A stretch of 48,591 bases of DNA from contig DIYF01000079.1 in the NCBI GenBank assembly GCA_002427745.1, positions 1 to 48,591 on the forward strand. Reading direction: 5' to 3'. The DNA is from Roseivirga sp. UBA6061. Its GTDB lineage: Bacteria > Bacteroidota > Bacteroidia > Cytophagales > Cyclobacteriaceae. How positions within the stretch are numbered: the stretch's first letter is position 1; each line of letters begins with the position of its first letter. Made by a program: the position numbers and the translations under genes. Positions 1-9,407 of this stretch are shown piece by piece. The notes under the pieces are model-generated. The model did not search any database, was not told the origin of the DNA, and worked only from the letters and a program-made list of their open reading frames with translations.

Positions 1-1857
1 GAAATCACCATAACCAGCCCGCCAGGTGGTGTTGATTACCTTACGGTTATCGCTGTTATACTCTACAAAATACTGAGTGTACTTATAGTTTTCTACCGGA
101 AGTGGCGTATCTGCACCGATCAGGTTGGTGGGTACCGGCAGATTGGTTTCACTGAAAACACGATTGAGCCTGATCTCACTGGTATTCTTAAAAATGAAAT
201 CATAGGCTATGCCGTGTCTTCTCTCGTTAAGGCTGCCATCAGGATTCAGCCAGGCATTGTGCCAGGTGCGGGGCCCGTGCTGGTTCAATCGGCTATCGCT
301 CTTTTTAGGAATAAAGCGATATAAGGTCCAGGGGTTAATGCGCGTATATCCCTGTCTTGTAGTCTCTTCGGTAATGGCATTGAAATTATTGATACGCGGG
401 TTAAAGCCCAGTTCAGTAATGAAGTTTTGCCCGATCACATCCAGGGTCCAGCCCATGCGCAGGTGTCTGCCACGGTATCTTCCGCCAAAGCCATAATAGA
501 AGTTTTTGTTCAGCTTTTCTTCTGTCATGGCGCCATGAAATCTGAAAGTATTATTCCATTTTCCTCCGGGGTGCACATACTGAAACTCAACTCCTGCATT
601 GCGGGCATAATCCGTTGTCTCAGTGCCGGTTGTCTGTCTGTTGAGAACTATTGCTTTCAGTATAGATCTTTTCAAAACCCGTTGATGAACAGCCGCTACT
701 GTATAGTTATTGGCTTCTGTTTCTCCCTGCTGACGGGTCTGTACATTCATAAAGCCCGCACGTAGATTCTCATTCACATTTCCCGTGAGTCTGGCTCCAT
801 AGAGTATTGGTACTTGCTGACCACCATTGAGGCCTATGCGCCTGGAAAAGAAGGGTTGTACCTGCCAGGCTCCGAAGTTGGAGAAGATGTCTCCATTTTC
901 CAGAAAGAAGTTTCGTCTTTCCGGGAAGAATATACTGAAGCGTGACAGGTTGGTTACCTGCTGATCAACGTCCACATTAGAGAAGTCAGGGTTCAGAGTC
1001 AGGTCCAGGTTCATAGAGCCGGTAATGGCAATTTTAGCATCCAGCCCGCCATCAAAGTCCTGATTGTAATTGGTATTACCTTCGTCGTTTTCAAAGTCAC
1101 GGTTGGTGCCACCAGCCAGATAGGGGATCAGCACTACCTTGCCCTCTGCTTGTTTAGGCTTGGCATCCCAGTCGAGTGTGCCCATAAAATTGAGGTTGAT
1201 ACCACCATAGTTTAAAGGAAACTGAGTCCAGGTAGAGTAACTGTTCCGTTGCATATCTCCGCGAATAAAATTGATACCCCACTGGCCGTTATCACTGCTG
1301 TAACGCAGTGTTTTAAACGGAATGGCCATTTCCACCACCCAACGGTCAGGATACTGCTGAACACTGGAGTACCATTTGTTGTCCCAGTTGGGGTCTGCTT
1401 CAGAGTCTACACCATCTATGCTCAGCAGCGCCTCTATCTGCGCGCCTCCGGCATTTACACCAAACAGAAAGCCATTTTGCTTGCCATTCATCGGGTCAAG
1501 CACAAAGGTGAAATTATCACTACTCCAGTGAGCATCTTCATTGTCTCTTCTTAAGGTCTGGATTACCCGCTCCCCATCGTCATAGCATATGGCCGTTACA
1601 TAGACAAAATCACTGTCATAGGTCATTTTTACCTCAGTCAGGGCATCGGCAAAGCCCGTATCAAGCGGCCAGTGATTTCTCAGTGCCTTGATACTGGGTA
1701 TATCCTGCCACTCCGCTTCATTCTGCTGCCCGTCAATCATGATCTGACCGGAGGTCTTTTGCATACTGTAGTGATAGGTCTCGCGTGTATCGGCCTGCTG
1801 TTGCGCCATCAATCCCTGGCAAATAATTACCACGATTAAGCTAAAAAATGCCTTCAT
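1..1857 (-). CDS. DUF5916 protein with CBM9-like N-terminal domain (3' truncated)
   Basis: The reading frame is open from the ATG at 1857 to the window edge, giving 619 residues with no stop, so the C-terminus lies outside. It starts with a signal peptide (MKAFFSLIVVIICQGLMAQ). Residues about 30-230 resemble the carbohydrate-binding family 9-like domain that opens DUF5916 proteins (GQIMIDGQQNEAEWQDIP, then VYVTAICYDD and WVVEMAIPFKTLRY). From about 235 on, the sequence is aromatic-rich and strand-like, with the typical stretch NPDFSNVDVDQQVTNLSRFS followed by FFPERRNFFLENG. This fits an outer-membrane barrel. The substrate is unknown. It is divergent from the kinase gene at 2113, with about 255 bp between them in which I see no other gene. 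The family assignment is from recognised motifs; an outer-membrane location is inference. Confidence 0.88.
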   Translation of the reverse strand, partial: MKAFFSLIVVIICQGLMAQQQADTRETYHYSMQKTSGQIMIDGQQNEAEWQDIPSIKALRNHWPLDTGFADALTEVKMTYDSDFVYVTAICYDDGERVIQTLRRDNEDAHWSSDNFTFVLDPMNGKQNGFLFGVNAGGAQIEALLSIDGVDSEADPNWDNKWYSSVQQYPDRWVVEMAIPFKTLRYSSDNGQWGINFIRGDMQRNSYSTWTQFPLNYGGINLNFMGTLDWDAKPKQAEGKVVLIPYLAGGTNRDFENDEGNTNYNQDFDGGLDAKIAITGSMNLDLTLNPDFSNVDVDQQVTNLSRFSIFFPERRNFFLENGDIFSNFGAWQVQPFFSRRIGLNGGQQVPILYGARLTGNVNENLRAGFMNVQTRQQGETEANNYTVAAVHQRVLKRSILKAIVLNRQTTGTETTDYARNAGVEFQYVHPGGKWNNTFRFHGAMTEEKLNKNFYYGFGGRYRGRHLRMGWTLDVIGQNFITELGFNPRINNFNAITEETTRQGYTRINPWTLYRFIPKKSDSRLNQHGPRTWHNAWLNPDGSLNERRHGIAYDFIFKNTSEIRLNRVFSETNLPVPTNLIGADTPLPVENYKYTQYFVEYNSDNRKVINTTWRAGYGDF

Positions 1858-2077
1858 TATGTTGTTGATTTGAGTTTACCACCAGCGGTGGCTTCGGTCG
1901 TTTATACCCATACCGAATGCTTTAGTTGCTGCGAAAGACGCTTTTTAGACCGAACAGGACGTTCTGCTGATGGAACCGGCAAAATAATATGCGAACCGCT
2001 TCAGGAGGTAAATAGTGTTACTGATGGGGATATCCAGCCTTTTGGTCTAAGAAGGGGATTATTTGCAACTTAATGGA

Positions 2078-2085
2078 TAAGTTTG
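2078..2085 (+). promoter_or_regulatory. Candidate Bacteroidota -7 box (TAAGTTTG)
   Basis: The octamer TAAGTTTG fits the Bacteroidota -7 consensus TAnnTTTG and lies 27 bp before the kinase start at 2113. No TTTG sits at the normal -33 spacing, so support is weak. Confidence 0.3.
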
Positions 2086-2112
2086 GGGTCTTAACACTGC
2101 ACTGACTACCAT

Positions 2113-3186
2113 ATGCCCACGATAAGTTTCGAACGATTGATCTTTAAAACACCACGCATTCTATGGCATCTGGTGTTCTGGATTGTGTTCATTTCTTTTT
2201 TCGCGATTGTGTATGGAAGCTTTGAGGAAAGATATGCCCGACAGTTTTTGATTCAACTGTCAGACGCCATTGTACAAATACCCCTGGTATATATCACGCT
2301 CTATTACCTGATGCCCAAACTGCTCTTTAAAGAGCGCTATGTGGCTTTCTCTGTATCATTGATAGTACTGGTATTCCTCTTCAGTATCGCTTCCTGGGCG
2401 GTGTATGTATACATTCAGCACCCGTCTTTTTGGGCGCATGACAGCTACGTACCTAAACTCTGGACCTGGGCCAAGATCTTTAAGACCACAGGTAAGGTAT
2501 ATCCTGTAGTAGTACTGGCTATTGTGATCAAATGGTTTAAGTACTGGTATCAGGATCAGAAGCGAACACAGCAGCTGGAGCAGGAAAGGCTCCAGGCAGA
2601 ATTGAAGTTTCTGAAAGCTCAGGTACATCCACATTTCCTCTTCAATACACTCAACAACCTCTATGCGCTCACATTGAAGCAAAGCAAGGATGCCTCTGAG
2701 GTGGTGCTTAAGCTGTCAGACCTGCTTGACTATATGCTCTATGAGTGTAATGCCGACTGGGTGCCCCTGAAGAAGGAGATTAAGCTGGTAGAAGATTATA
2801 TATCGCTGGAAAAAATACGCTACGGCCAGCGCCTGGAGGTTTCCTTTAACATAAGGGGAGAGGTGGATGAGACGATGATTGCTCCCATGATGATTTTGCC
2901 TTTTGTGGAAAACAGTTTTAAGCACGGAGTAAGTGGCGAGCTGGATCAGTCATGGGTGAGTATTGACCTTACCGTTAAAGGAGAAAGCTTAACCCTGAAG
3001 GTAGAAAACAGTAAAAGTAAAAACGGGGAGAATGAGGACCGGTTTGACTATAAGCAGGGAATTGGGTTGAAAAACGTCAAAAGAAGGTTAGATTTGCTTT
3101 ATGCAGATCGGTTTGATCTGAACATCCTTGACTCAGAAGAGTCGTTTTTGGTCGTGTTAAAACTCAATCTCAAAGGTCAATCATGA
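2113..3186 (+). CDS. LytS/YehU-type sensor histidine kinase
   Basis: This 357-residue membrane kinase has about four predicted helices in residues 17-140, a short coiled linker (about 147-170) and a His_kinase domain. The phospho-acceptor is probably His174 in VHPHFLFNTLNNL. The N-box is PFVENSFKHG and the glycine-rich box is GIGLKNVKRRLDLLY. There is no periplasmic sensor domain, so the helices themselves probably sense the signal. The stop overlaps the ATG of the response regulator by 4 nt (ATGA), indicating translational coupling and a cognate pair. The ligand and targets cannot be read from the sequence. Bacteroidota have many such pairs; a second lies at 6667-8488. Confidence 0.93.
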   Translation: MPTISFERLIFKTPRILWHLVFWIVFISFFAIVYGSFEERYARQFLIQLSDAIVQIPLVYITLYYLMPKLLFKERYVAFSVSLIVLVFLFSIASWAVYVYIQHPSFWAHDSYVPKLWTWAKIFKTTGKVYPVVVLAIVIKWFKYWYQDQKRTQQLEQERLQAELKFLKAQVHPHFLFNTLNNLYALTLKQSKDASEVVLKLSDLLDYMLYECNADWVPLKKEIKLVEDYISLEKIRYGQRLEVSFNIRGEVDETMIAPMMILPFVENSFKHGVSGELDQSWVSIDLTVKGESLTLKVENSKSKNGENEDRFDYKQGIGLKNVKRRLDLLYADRFDLNILDSEESFLVVLKLNLKGQS

Positions 3187-3911
3187 GTTTGAAATGTATT
3201 ATTGTTGATGATGAGCCTCTTGCACTGGAGGTTCTGGAAGCGTATATAGAAAGAATAGAAGGGCTTGAACTGGTGGCGAAATGTGAAAATGCGGTAAAAG
3301 CATTTGATGCCCTCAAAAAACTACAGGTAGACCTGATCTTTCTCGATATTCAAATGCCTAAGCTCACGGGCATCGACTTCCTTAAAGTGCTGAACCCAGC
3401 CCCTAAAGTAATTTTCACTACAGCCTACAGAGAATATGCCCTGGAAAGCTATGAGCTTAACGTGGTAGACTACCTGCTGAAACCTATTGCCTTCAATCGC
3501 TTTATGATGGCAGTAAATAAAGCCATGGATGGTACAGTGGAATATGAGGAGTCTGCTGAAGAAGCCAGCTTACTCAAAAATGATCACCCATACATCTTTC
3601 TTAAGGCAGACCGTAAAATGGTCAAGGTGTATCTCAAGGATATCCTGTATATCGAAAGCCTTAAAGATTATGTGAGAATCAAAACCCCTGAAAAAGAGAT
3701 CGTGTCATTACAGAAGATCAGTTACCTGGAGCAAAAACTACCGGAAGATCTCTTTATGCGTATTCACAGATCCTTTATTGTGCCTATTAAGAAAATTGAG
3801 GCCTTTTCTAATCATGCCGTGGAAGTGGGAGGTAAGGAGCTACCCATTGGCCGTAACTACAAGAATCAGGTACTCGATATTCTTAACAACGACAGTTCTA
3901 TACTGGACTAG
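3183..3911 (+). CDS. LytTR-family response regulator
   Basis: The 242-residue protein has an N-terminal receiver domain and a C-terminal LytTR DNA-binding domain. The receiver has the acidic pocket VDDE at 8-11, the phospho-acceptor Asp55 in LIFLDIQMPK, and the conserved Thr and Lys in FTTAY and LLKPI. The LytTR domain begins near residue 135 (HPYIFLKADRKMVKVYLKDI) and continues through FMRIHRSFIVPIKKIE and LPIGRNYK. It overlaps the upstream kinase by 4 nt, so it is very probably its partner. A 190-bp gap separates it from the AraC-type regulator at 4102; no terminator is visible there, so read-through is possible. Confidence 0.94.
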   Translation: MSLKCIIVDDEPLALEVLEAYIERIEGLELVAKCENAVKAFDALKKLQVDLIFLDIQMPKLTGIDFLKVLNPAPKVIFTTAYREYALESYELNVVDYLLKPIAFNRFMMAVNKAMDGTVEYEESAEEASLLKNDHPYIFLKADRKMVKVYLKDILYIESLKDYVRIKTPEKEIVSLQKISYLEQKLPEDLFMRIHRSFIVPIKKIEAFSNHAVEVGGKELPIGRNYKNQVLDILNNDSSILD

Positions 3912-4101
3912 GCAGAGTACACCGCATTCATTTAGTGTAACAAAAAGCGGTTTAACCTCTGTAAATGAGGCATTCCCTGGTACGTTTACCTTATGCGTAC
4001 CTCTTTAGAGGTGGTAAATTATGTGATTAAGCAAAATCATCATTCCTTTGGAGCCAGTACTTCTGCCAAATGCCTGAGGCTGAGGAAACGGATATCTGCC
4101 C

Positions 4102-5208
4102 ATGGAAACACTACTTAACCAGTTTGTCTTTTTCGGCTTTTTTCAAAGCATCCTGCTGCTGGCCATTTATGCCTTTTCTTCTGAAAGAAGAAGGAATATC
4201 AGTGGTTACCTGACTGTTTTAATTGCTGTACTTCTGCTCGGGCTTTCCGGCAAAATCCTCAATACCACTGCCATATTTGGTACATCTACCAGGTATATGG
4301 CCCTGTCAGAATTTGCCAACCTGCTGTTCGGTTCAACGGTCTTTCTGTTTACGCGCTCATCTCTGCTCAAAAAGCCTTTTACCAGAAGAGATCTGTTGCA
4401 CTATGTGCCGGCTCTCATCTATAGCTCTTTTATTGTGATTCTGTTTGTTATCCCGTCTGCTGATGCAGTACGAGCGCGCTTTCAGGGCAATGCCATGCAA
4501 AATCACATTCTTTTGTTCATAGGCATCGCTTTGGTTGTCAATGTGGCCTATTGGTTTGCCAGCTTTCGCATTTTCATAAAGTTCAGACGGAATATGAAAG
4601 AAGAGCTGAGCTATGTGGTCAAGTCTGCCTTCTTCAGAAATTTCCTGGTGGCTATAGGCCTGTGCCTGCTGGTATGGATCAGTTTCTACCTGGTGAGTGC
4701 CTTGGGTTATGACTTTGTAGAGCCCCTGGCCAGGCATTATATCTGGACCAGCATCGCCCTTATCATTCTCTTCATCTCCTTCTACACACTTCGGGAACCT
4801 GAGCTGTTCAGGGTATCAGAAAAGATTCAGGTTAAAAAATATGCGCAATCCCGATTGACGGAGGCCGATCTTAACACTTTGAAAATGAAGCTTGACCAGC
4901 TCATGCTTGAGAAAAAGCCTTATCTGAACAGAAAACTGATGAAAGCCGATCTCTCCAGGATGTTGGGCATCAACGAGGCGGAGCTCTCGCGACTGCTCAA
5001 TGAGAATATTGGCATGAACTTTTTTGAATATGTGAATTACTACCGGATCAAGGAGTTTGTATCTCTCGCAAAGACAGAAAAAGCCAGACAGCTCACTTTC
5101 TACGGACTGGCACAGGAGGCAGGCTTCAACTCTAAAACCACCTTCAACAAATCATTCAAAAACCTGATGGGGAGTTCCCCTTCGGCTTATTTCAAACAAC
5201 AAAACTGA
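4102..5208 (+). CDS. Membrane-anchored AraC-family transcriptional regulator
   Basis: The 368-residue protein has about seven hydrophobic helices in residues 5-235 (for example FVFFGFFQSILLLAIYAF and ALIILFISFYTL), then a C-terminal AraC-type double helix-turn-helix from about 265 to 366. The HTH region contains KADLSRMLGINEAELSRLLN and FYGLAQEAGFNSKTTFNKSF and ends with the usual PSAYF. This 7TM-plus-HTH layout is common in Bacteroidota and allows a signal sensed in the membrane to be passed to DNA directly. The stop is 2 nt before the DUF2911 gene, so the two are probably one transcript. The signal and target genes are not known. Confidence 0.9.
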   Translation: METLLNQFVFFGFFQSILLLAIYAFSSERRRNISGYLTVLIAVLLLGLSGKILNTTAIFGTSTRYMALSEFANLLFGSTVFLFTRSSLLKKPFTRRDLLHYVPALIYSSFIVILFVIPSADAVRARFQGNAMQNHILLFIGIALVVNVAYWFASFRIFIKFRRNMKEELSYVVKSAFFRNFLVAIGLCLLVWISFYLVSALGYDFVEPLARHYIWTSIALIILFISFYTLREPELFRVSEKIQVKKYAQSRLTEADLNTLKMKLDQLMLEKKPYLNRKLMKADLSRMLGINEAELSRLLNENIGMNFFEYVNYYRIKEFVSLAKTEKARQLTFYGLAQEAGFNSKTTFNKSFKNLMGSSPSAYFKQQN

Positions 5209-5210
5209 AA

Positions 5211-6053
5211 ATGAAAGAAACGCTTACTGTGCTGATGCTTTGTATGGCCATCAGTGTCAACGCCCAAATTACAACGCCTCATCTAAGCCCTGACGCCATG
5301 GTCACCCAAAAGGTAGGTCTTGTAGATATCTCCATCGAATACTCGCGTCCAGGCGCGAGAGGCAGGGCTATTTTCGATGCAAAATCAGGTTTATTGCCTT
5401 ATGGTGAGTTCTGGAGAACGGGGGCTAATACAGCCACTAAAATCTCTTTTTCTGACAGCATATCAGTAGGCGGGCATGCGCTTCCACGAGGGGAATATAC
5501 CCTGCTCAGCAAGCCGGGAGCCACAGAATGGCAAATCAGTTGGTTTAAGTATGAAAGCAGCAACTGGACCAGTTATGTATCGAAGCCTGCGCTCTTTGTA
5601 CTGGAAGTACCTGTTACAGCCATCAGTCATCATGTGGAGACCTTTGGCATTCGCATAGAAGACATTACCATGAACAGTGCCAGTATGGTATTGGAATGGG
5701 AACGTACAAGGCTGGTTATTCCTCTAAAACTCTATGAGGACCGAAAAATTCTGAGCTCTATCGAGCGCACTTTAAATGGCCCCGGTAAGGCAGAATACTT
5801 CCAGGCAGCCTTGTATCTGCACGAATCAGGAGGAGACCTGAATAAGGCCCTGGAATATATTCGCAAGGTAACGGCCTATGAAAATGCACTCTTCTTTGAG
5901 GTAACCAGAGAGGCCATGATCCTGAGAGATCTCGGTCAAAAAGGAGAGGCCCTGAAAAGTGCTAAAAGGGGGCTGAGCCTGTCAAAGAAGGTCAGAAGTG
6001 CAGATTTTATCAGGTTAAATAACAAGCTGATCAAAGAACTGAGTACTGATTAA
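5211..6053 (+). CDS. DUF2911 domain secreted protein with C-terminal helical repeat region
   Basis: The 280-residue protein starts with a signal peptide (MKETLTVLMLCMAISVNAQ). Residues 20-165 match the DUF2911 pattern: VGLVDISIEYSRPGARGR, then LLPYGEFWRTGANTATKISF and ALPRGEYTLLSKPG. The C-terminal 100 residues look helical and resemble TPR-like repeats (EYFQAALYLHESGGDLNKAL). DUF2911 proteins are periplasmic or surface proteins of unknown function in Bacteroidota and related bacteria. The gene begins 2 nt after the membrane AraC regulator, so the regulator may control it or respond to the same stress. The family call is confident; no biochemical role can be given. Confidence 0.88.
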   Translation: MKETLTVLMLCMAISVNAQITTPHLSPDAMVTQKVGLVDISIEYSRPGARGRAIFDAKSGLLPYGEFWRTGANTATKISFSDSISVGGHALPRGEYTLLSKPGATEWQISWFKYESSNWTSYVSKPALFVLEVPVTAISHHVETFGIRIEDITMNSASMVLEWERTRLVIPLKLYEDRKILSSIERTLNGPGKAEYFQAALYLHESGGDLNKALEYIRKVTAYENALFFEVTREAMILRDLGQKGEALKSAKRGLSLSKKVRSADFIRLNNKLIKELSTD

Positions 6054-6113
6054 TCAGGAAATTCAGCCTTCCCGGTAATCAAGTTATCGGATGCCTCATA
6101 CAGGCTTAGTCAA

Positions 6114-6533
6114 TCAGGCACTTTGCATCAGTGCCTGATAGGCTCCTGAACGCATTTGGTAGTCCCATGACGAAATACCGGGCTCAATCTTGCCAATCGC
6201 CTCTTTGATCTCTCTGTGAAGCCACTCCAGGCCCAGAAAGTAATCGAGCCACCGGGGCTCTGAGGCATTCAGGCCGTATTGGAGGCACCAGCTGAGATAG
6301 TCTTCAGACTCCGCATAGTCCTCCAGGCTGCGGAGTACCAAAAAGAGACAGGCGAGTTGGTTATGGATAGAAAAGTCTCCATACTCATCTTCAATATAAA
6401 GCAACCAGCTTTGACCTTTCAGTCGTAACTCGACTCTAAAGGGTTGATCTACTCTCGGGGTGTCAATTGGGGATACTCTTAGGGTATAATCTTCCTGAAG
6501 GCGTTTCAGGCGTTTTATTTCGGGGTAATTCAT
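6114..6533 (-). CDS. Hypothetical protein (139 aa)
   Basis: I do not recognise a family. The protein is acidic, without a signal peptide or membrane helix, and unusually rich in Trp, Tyr and Leu in its second half (YLSWCLQYGLNASEPRWLDY). The first half suggests beta strands (PFRVELRLKGQSWLLYIEDE) and the second half helices. It is probably cytoplasmic. It is convergent with the DUF2911 gene and lies downstream of the regulator at 6667 with a 133-bp gap, so it may be a separate transcript. An 8-bp inverted repeat (6114-6121 with 6131-6138) overlaps its 3' end but has no T tract. The ATG at 6533 is the only sensible start. Confidence 0.7.
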   Translation of the reverse strand: MNYPEIKRLKRLQEDYTLRVSPIDTPRVDQPFRVELRLKGQSWLLYIEDEYGDFSIHNQLACLFLVLRSLEDYAESEDYLSWCLQYGLNASEPRWLDYFLGLEWLHREIKEAIGKIEPGISSWDYQMRSGAYQALMQSA

Positions 6534-6666
6534 AATTCGGGTTCGTTGAGTTGTCTGACCTTTCTTCTATGACGATCTGTATTAAAAAAACACGTAGGCC
6601 ATTTCGCTTAAAGTACTTTTACACAACCTTCTGGATTGATAACGTTCTGAGAAAGAAGAAGTTCCT

Positions 6667-7440
6667 TTATGTGTTAAGCCAACGTTTGAAACGCGTGATT
6701 TTGTCGGTTGGCACCAGTACCAGGTCGGGTGTTTCTACACTCAGGTTCACTTTCAGTTTCCTGGCTGAGTACTGTACCACCTCCCGGACCGCCTCAATAT
6801 GAATCAGGTATTGTCGGTTTACTCTGAAGAACTCATCGGGACTGGTCCAGGATTCAATCTTCTCCATGCTTTCATCAATCACATAGCGTTTACCTTGCCT
6901 GGTTACCAGATAAACTGCTCTTTCGTGCGCATAAAAACAGGCCACATCCTGTATAAGCACTGTCTGCATTTTACCACCATAGCTCACCATGACTCTTTTT
7001 TTGAAGCCACTTGCACCCGCGCTATTACTTTTAGCGGTGTAGTTATCAAGCAGAAGCCTCAATGAGTCATTTACTTCTTTCTGAGGTCGGGAATACCTGT
7101 CGTATTTATCCAGTGCTCTGGTAAGGGCCTCACTATCTATGGGTTTTAGCAGATAGGCCAGACTGTTCTGATCAAAGGCCCTGATGGCGTACTCATCATA
7201 AGCGGTAGTAAAAATGATGGGCGTTGTCACCTGTAGGCTGTCAAAAATCTTAAAGCTCAGATCATCTGAAAGGTGGATGTCCATGAAGATCAGGTCTGCC
7301 TCATTTCCGGCAAGCCAGGCTATGGCGTTTTTGACCGACTCTATCACGGCCACTACTTCCAGTTCGGGCATTGCCTCTTCCAGCAGCATGATAAGCTTCT
7401 CTGCTGCCAGTTGTTCGTCCTCAAGAATCAGTACCCGCAT
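6667..7440 (-). CDS. LytTR-family response regulator
   Basis: This 257-residue regulator has a receiver domain with acidic residues EDE at 7-9, the phospho-acceptor Asp54 in IFMDIHL, and the FTTAYDEYA and LLKPI signatures. After a linker of about 40 residues it has a LytTR DNA-binding domain (KRVMVSYGGKMQTVLIQDVACFY start; FFRVNRQYLIHIEAV core, split here for length). It overlaps the 3' end of the kinase gene by 20 nt, so the two are translationally coupled. It is the last gene of the operon that begins with the TonB-dependent receptor at 11774, which suggests the system senses or controls the uptake function encoded upstream. Confidence 0.93.
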   Translation of the reverse strand: MRVLILEDEQLAAEKLIMLLEEAMPELEVVAVIESVKNAIAWLAGNEADLIFMDIHLSDDLSFKIFDSLQVTTPIIFTTAYDEYAIRAFDQNSLAYLLKPIDSEALTRALDKYDRYSRPQKEVNDSLRLLLDNYTAKSNSAGASGFKKRVMVSYGGKMQTVLIQDVACFYAHERAVYLVTRQGKRYVIDESMEKIESWTSPDEFFRVNRQYLIHIEAVREVVQYSARKLKVNLSVETPDLVLVPTDKITRFKRWLNT

Positions 7441-8488
7441 GTTTTTCTTTTAAAAGTGGTAGCCTGGCTACATACTGGCCATTTTCAATATAGAATTCAG
7501 GTACTCTCATATTCAGCAGCTTATATCGCTGGCTCAGGTTGTTCTGTCCGATTTGTGTAGAGGCCTCCGTGGTTTCCCGTGGCTGATAGCTATTATTAAT
7601 TACCAGGGTATCTGCCTCAACAAAAATATCTATGTGAAGCGGATACTCCCTTGAGATAATGTTATGCTTTATGCTGTTTTCAATGGTAACCTGCAGTGTC
7701 ATCGGTGGCAGAAGGTAATCCAGGGCCTGTGCTTCAATGCGCTGATTTACCACCAGGCTATCGGTATACCTGATTTTCTGAAGAAAGACATAGGAATCCA
7801 GCACCTTCAATTCTTTTTTCAAAGGAACGAGTTGTTCCTGATTGAGCTCCAGAATATACCGAAACACATCAGAAAACCTTGCGATAAAACGATCTGCGAG
7901 CTTGGTGTCCTTATAGATCAGGCTTGAAAGAACGTTCAGAGAATTGAAAAGAAAATGTGGATTGATCTGGTGTTTCAGCACTTCAAACCTCGCGATATAG
8001 TTCTCCTGCTCCAGGTTTTTGGCCTTTGCTGACAGCTCTATGTTCTCATCACTGATCCGCATGATTTCATGAAAAGTGAACAACATGAAAAGGGTAATAA
8101 AGGACATGATGGAAGTGAGTAATTCAAAGTCATAATCTCCATCAGACTCTGGTTTGACTCCCTGCCAATCAAAGTAGTTTATCACAAAAGAGGTGGCAAT
8201 GGTAAGAAAGGCTACCAGCCCCAGGATGATAGACACCTCCAAAATGAACCTTTTCAACAGCGCCTCCTGCCAGGGAAACCGCCTGTTGAGCCCTTTTACC
8301 ACCCATGAGCTTAGAAAACTCATTACGATACACACCAGAAACAGCTTGGGGATATCGAAGAGGAGTTCTCCCAGGATAAAGGCGATCCCGGGAGAATCCA
8401 CATCAAAGAAGTCTTCAATGGCCAGAAAAACCGCTACAACACTCGCAGTGAACAGGTAATAAAGGAGGTGACGTTTGTCTTTGAGCAT
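7421..8488 (-). CDS. LytS/YehU-type sensor histidine kinase
   Basis: I chose the ATG at 8488 (355 residues); a TTG at 8509 would add seven residues but is less likely. The protein has about four membrane helices within residues 1-140, a coiled coil (ENIELSAKAKNLEQEN), and the His_kinase motif QINPHFLFNSLNVLSSL with the phospho-acceptor His. The N-box is QVTIENSIKHNI. The glycine-rich box is poorly conserved (TQIGQNNLSQRYKLLN), as in many members of this family. Its 3' end overlaps the LytTR regulator by 20 nt, and its start is 47 nt after the DUF4249 lipoprotein gene, so it belongs to the receptor operon. The signal is unknown. Confidence 0.9.
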   Translation of the reverse strand: MLKDKRHLLYYLFTASVVAVFLAIEDFFDVDSPGIAFILGELLFDIPKLFLVCIVMSFLSSWVVKGLNRRFPWQEALLKRFILEVSIILGLVAFLTIATSFVINYFDWQGVKPESDGDYDFELLTSIMSFITLFMLFTFHEIMRISDENIELSAKAKNLEQENYIARFEVLKHQINPHFLFNSLNVLSSLIYKDTKLADRFIARFSDVFRYILELNQEQLVPLKKELKVLDSYVFLQKIRYTDSLVVNQRIEAQALDYLLPPMTLQVTIENSIKHNIISREYPLHIDIFVEADTLVINNSYQPRETTEASTQIGQNNLSQRYKLLNMRVPEFYIENGQYVARLPLLKEKHAGTDS

Positions 8489-8535
8489 TTTACTGGATTT
8501 CACAATCAATGGCTGAAACGACTCCTGGCGGAGTT

Positions 8536-9402
8536 TTAGTTTTCAGTGATAACAATTCTTTTTTCCGATACCTGGTTGACACTGAAATATCCCAGGGGAT
8601 GATTCTCAGGGTCGCTCAAGTTACGAATGTTTCCCCGCACAGGAGCAGGAGGGGTATCCACCAACTGGCCTGTCCTGCCGGTTTGGTCAAACAGCAGGAA
8701 ATAATAGTCAAAAGCGTTTTTGGAAATACCTATTTGCCTGATCAACACTTCCTGTCCCGGAGTCACTACAGACTCTGAATTGGGCAGGTACCCGACAATC
8801 TGGTTTCCGTCAAAGAACTCATCACTGGCGATCAGGCTTTGGTTGTTACCAGGGTCTGGCAGCATAAATTGTTCACCATCTATCCAGGTTTCCCAATAGT
8901 AATAGTTTTCCTGGCCCTCAGGGTCTGTGAAGTCAATAGCTACTTTAATTCCTCCGTCTTCGAACAGGCTTTCTTCTTCAAAAATCTGATAGATACCCTC
9001 AATTTCAGATACAGGGCTCATTACCTCCGAAGCCAGGTATTCCTGTGCCTGCCAGATGATGTGCAGGTCGTAGTTATCTGAAGTAAGGGCAGTCAGCGTA
9101 TTACATTCGTATATGCCACCAGGGGTTTCTGTGTAGGTATAGCGGTTTCCCAGCTCATCTTCCACCCAAACCTCTGCACCGGTAGCAGGGCTTGGTTCTT
9201 CATTTTTAAAAAAGTCTCCAAGCAGGCTCAGCTTTAGTCTTTGTACCTCCGGAAGGCTCCCGTCTATCACCTGTAGATTTCCCTCTATGACAAGTTTCTC
9301 AGGTACTTCGCCCAAGTCCAGTGTTACTTCTTTAGTACAGGCAAAAAGGGCCGTGATGACTCCCAGTAGGAGCATTCTTGTTTTATATCTTTTGTGTTTC
9401 AT
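8536..9402 (-). CDS. DUF4249 family lipoprotein
   Basis: The 288-residue protein has a lipoprotein signal with the lipid-accepting Cys at about residue 22 (ITALFACTKE). It then has the DUF4249 start pattern: a strand with KLVIEGNLQV, and an Ig-like first domain with PATGAEVWVEDELGN and TETPGGIYEC. The second half has WETWIDGEQF and the typical C-terminal PVRGNIRNLSDPENHPLGYFSV. DUF4249 proteins are encoded next to TonB-dependent receptors in Bacteroidota and are thought to act at the outer membrane with them, perhaps as a surface ligand-binding partner. Here it starts 5 nt after the receptor gene. The ligand is unknown. Confidence 0.9.
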   Translation of the reverse strand: MKHKRYKTRMLLLGVITALFACTKEVTLDLGEVPEKLVIEGNLQVIDGSLPEVQRLKLSLLGDFFKNEEPSPATGAEVWVEDELGNRYTYTETPGGIYECNTLTALTSDNYDLHIIWQAQEYLASEVMSPVSEIEGIYQIFEEESLFEDGGIKVAIDFTDPEGQENYYYWETWIDGEQFMLPDPGNNQSLIASDEFFDGNQIVGYLPNSESVVTPGQEVLIRQIGISKNAFDYYFLLFDQTGRTGQLVDTPPAPVRGNIRNLSDPENHPLGYFSVNQVSEKRIVITEN

Positions 9403-9407
9403 GTGGA

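Noticed and set aside
1870..2073. 67-codon plus-strand frame between the DUF5916 and kinase genes
   Set aside because: It starts with TTG, has no family likeness and no ribosome site, and fills the divergent promoter region.
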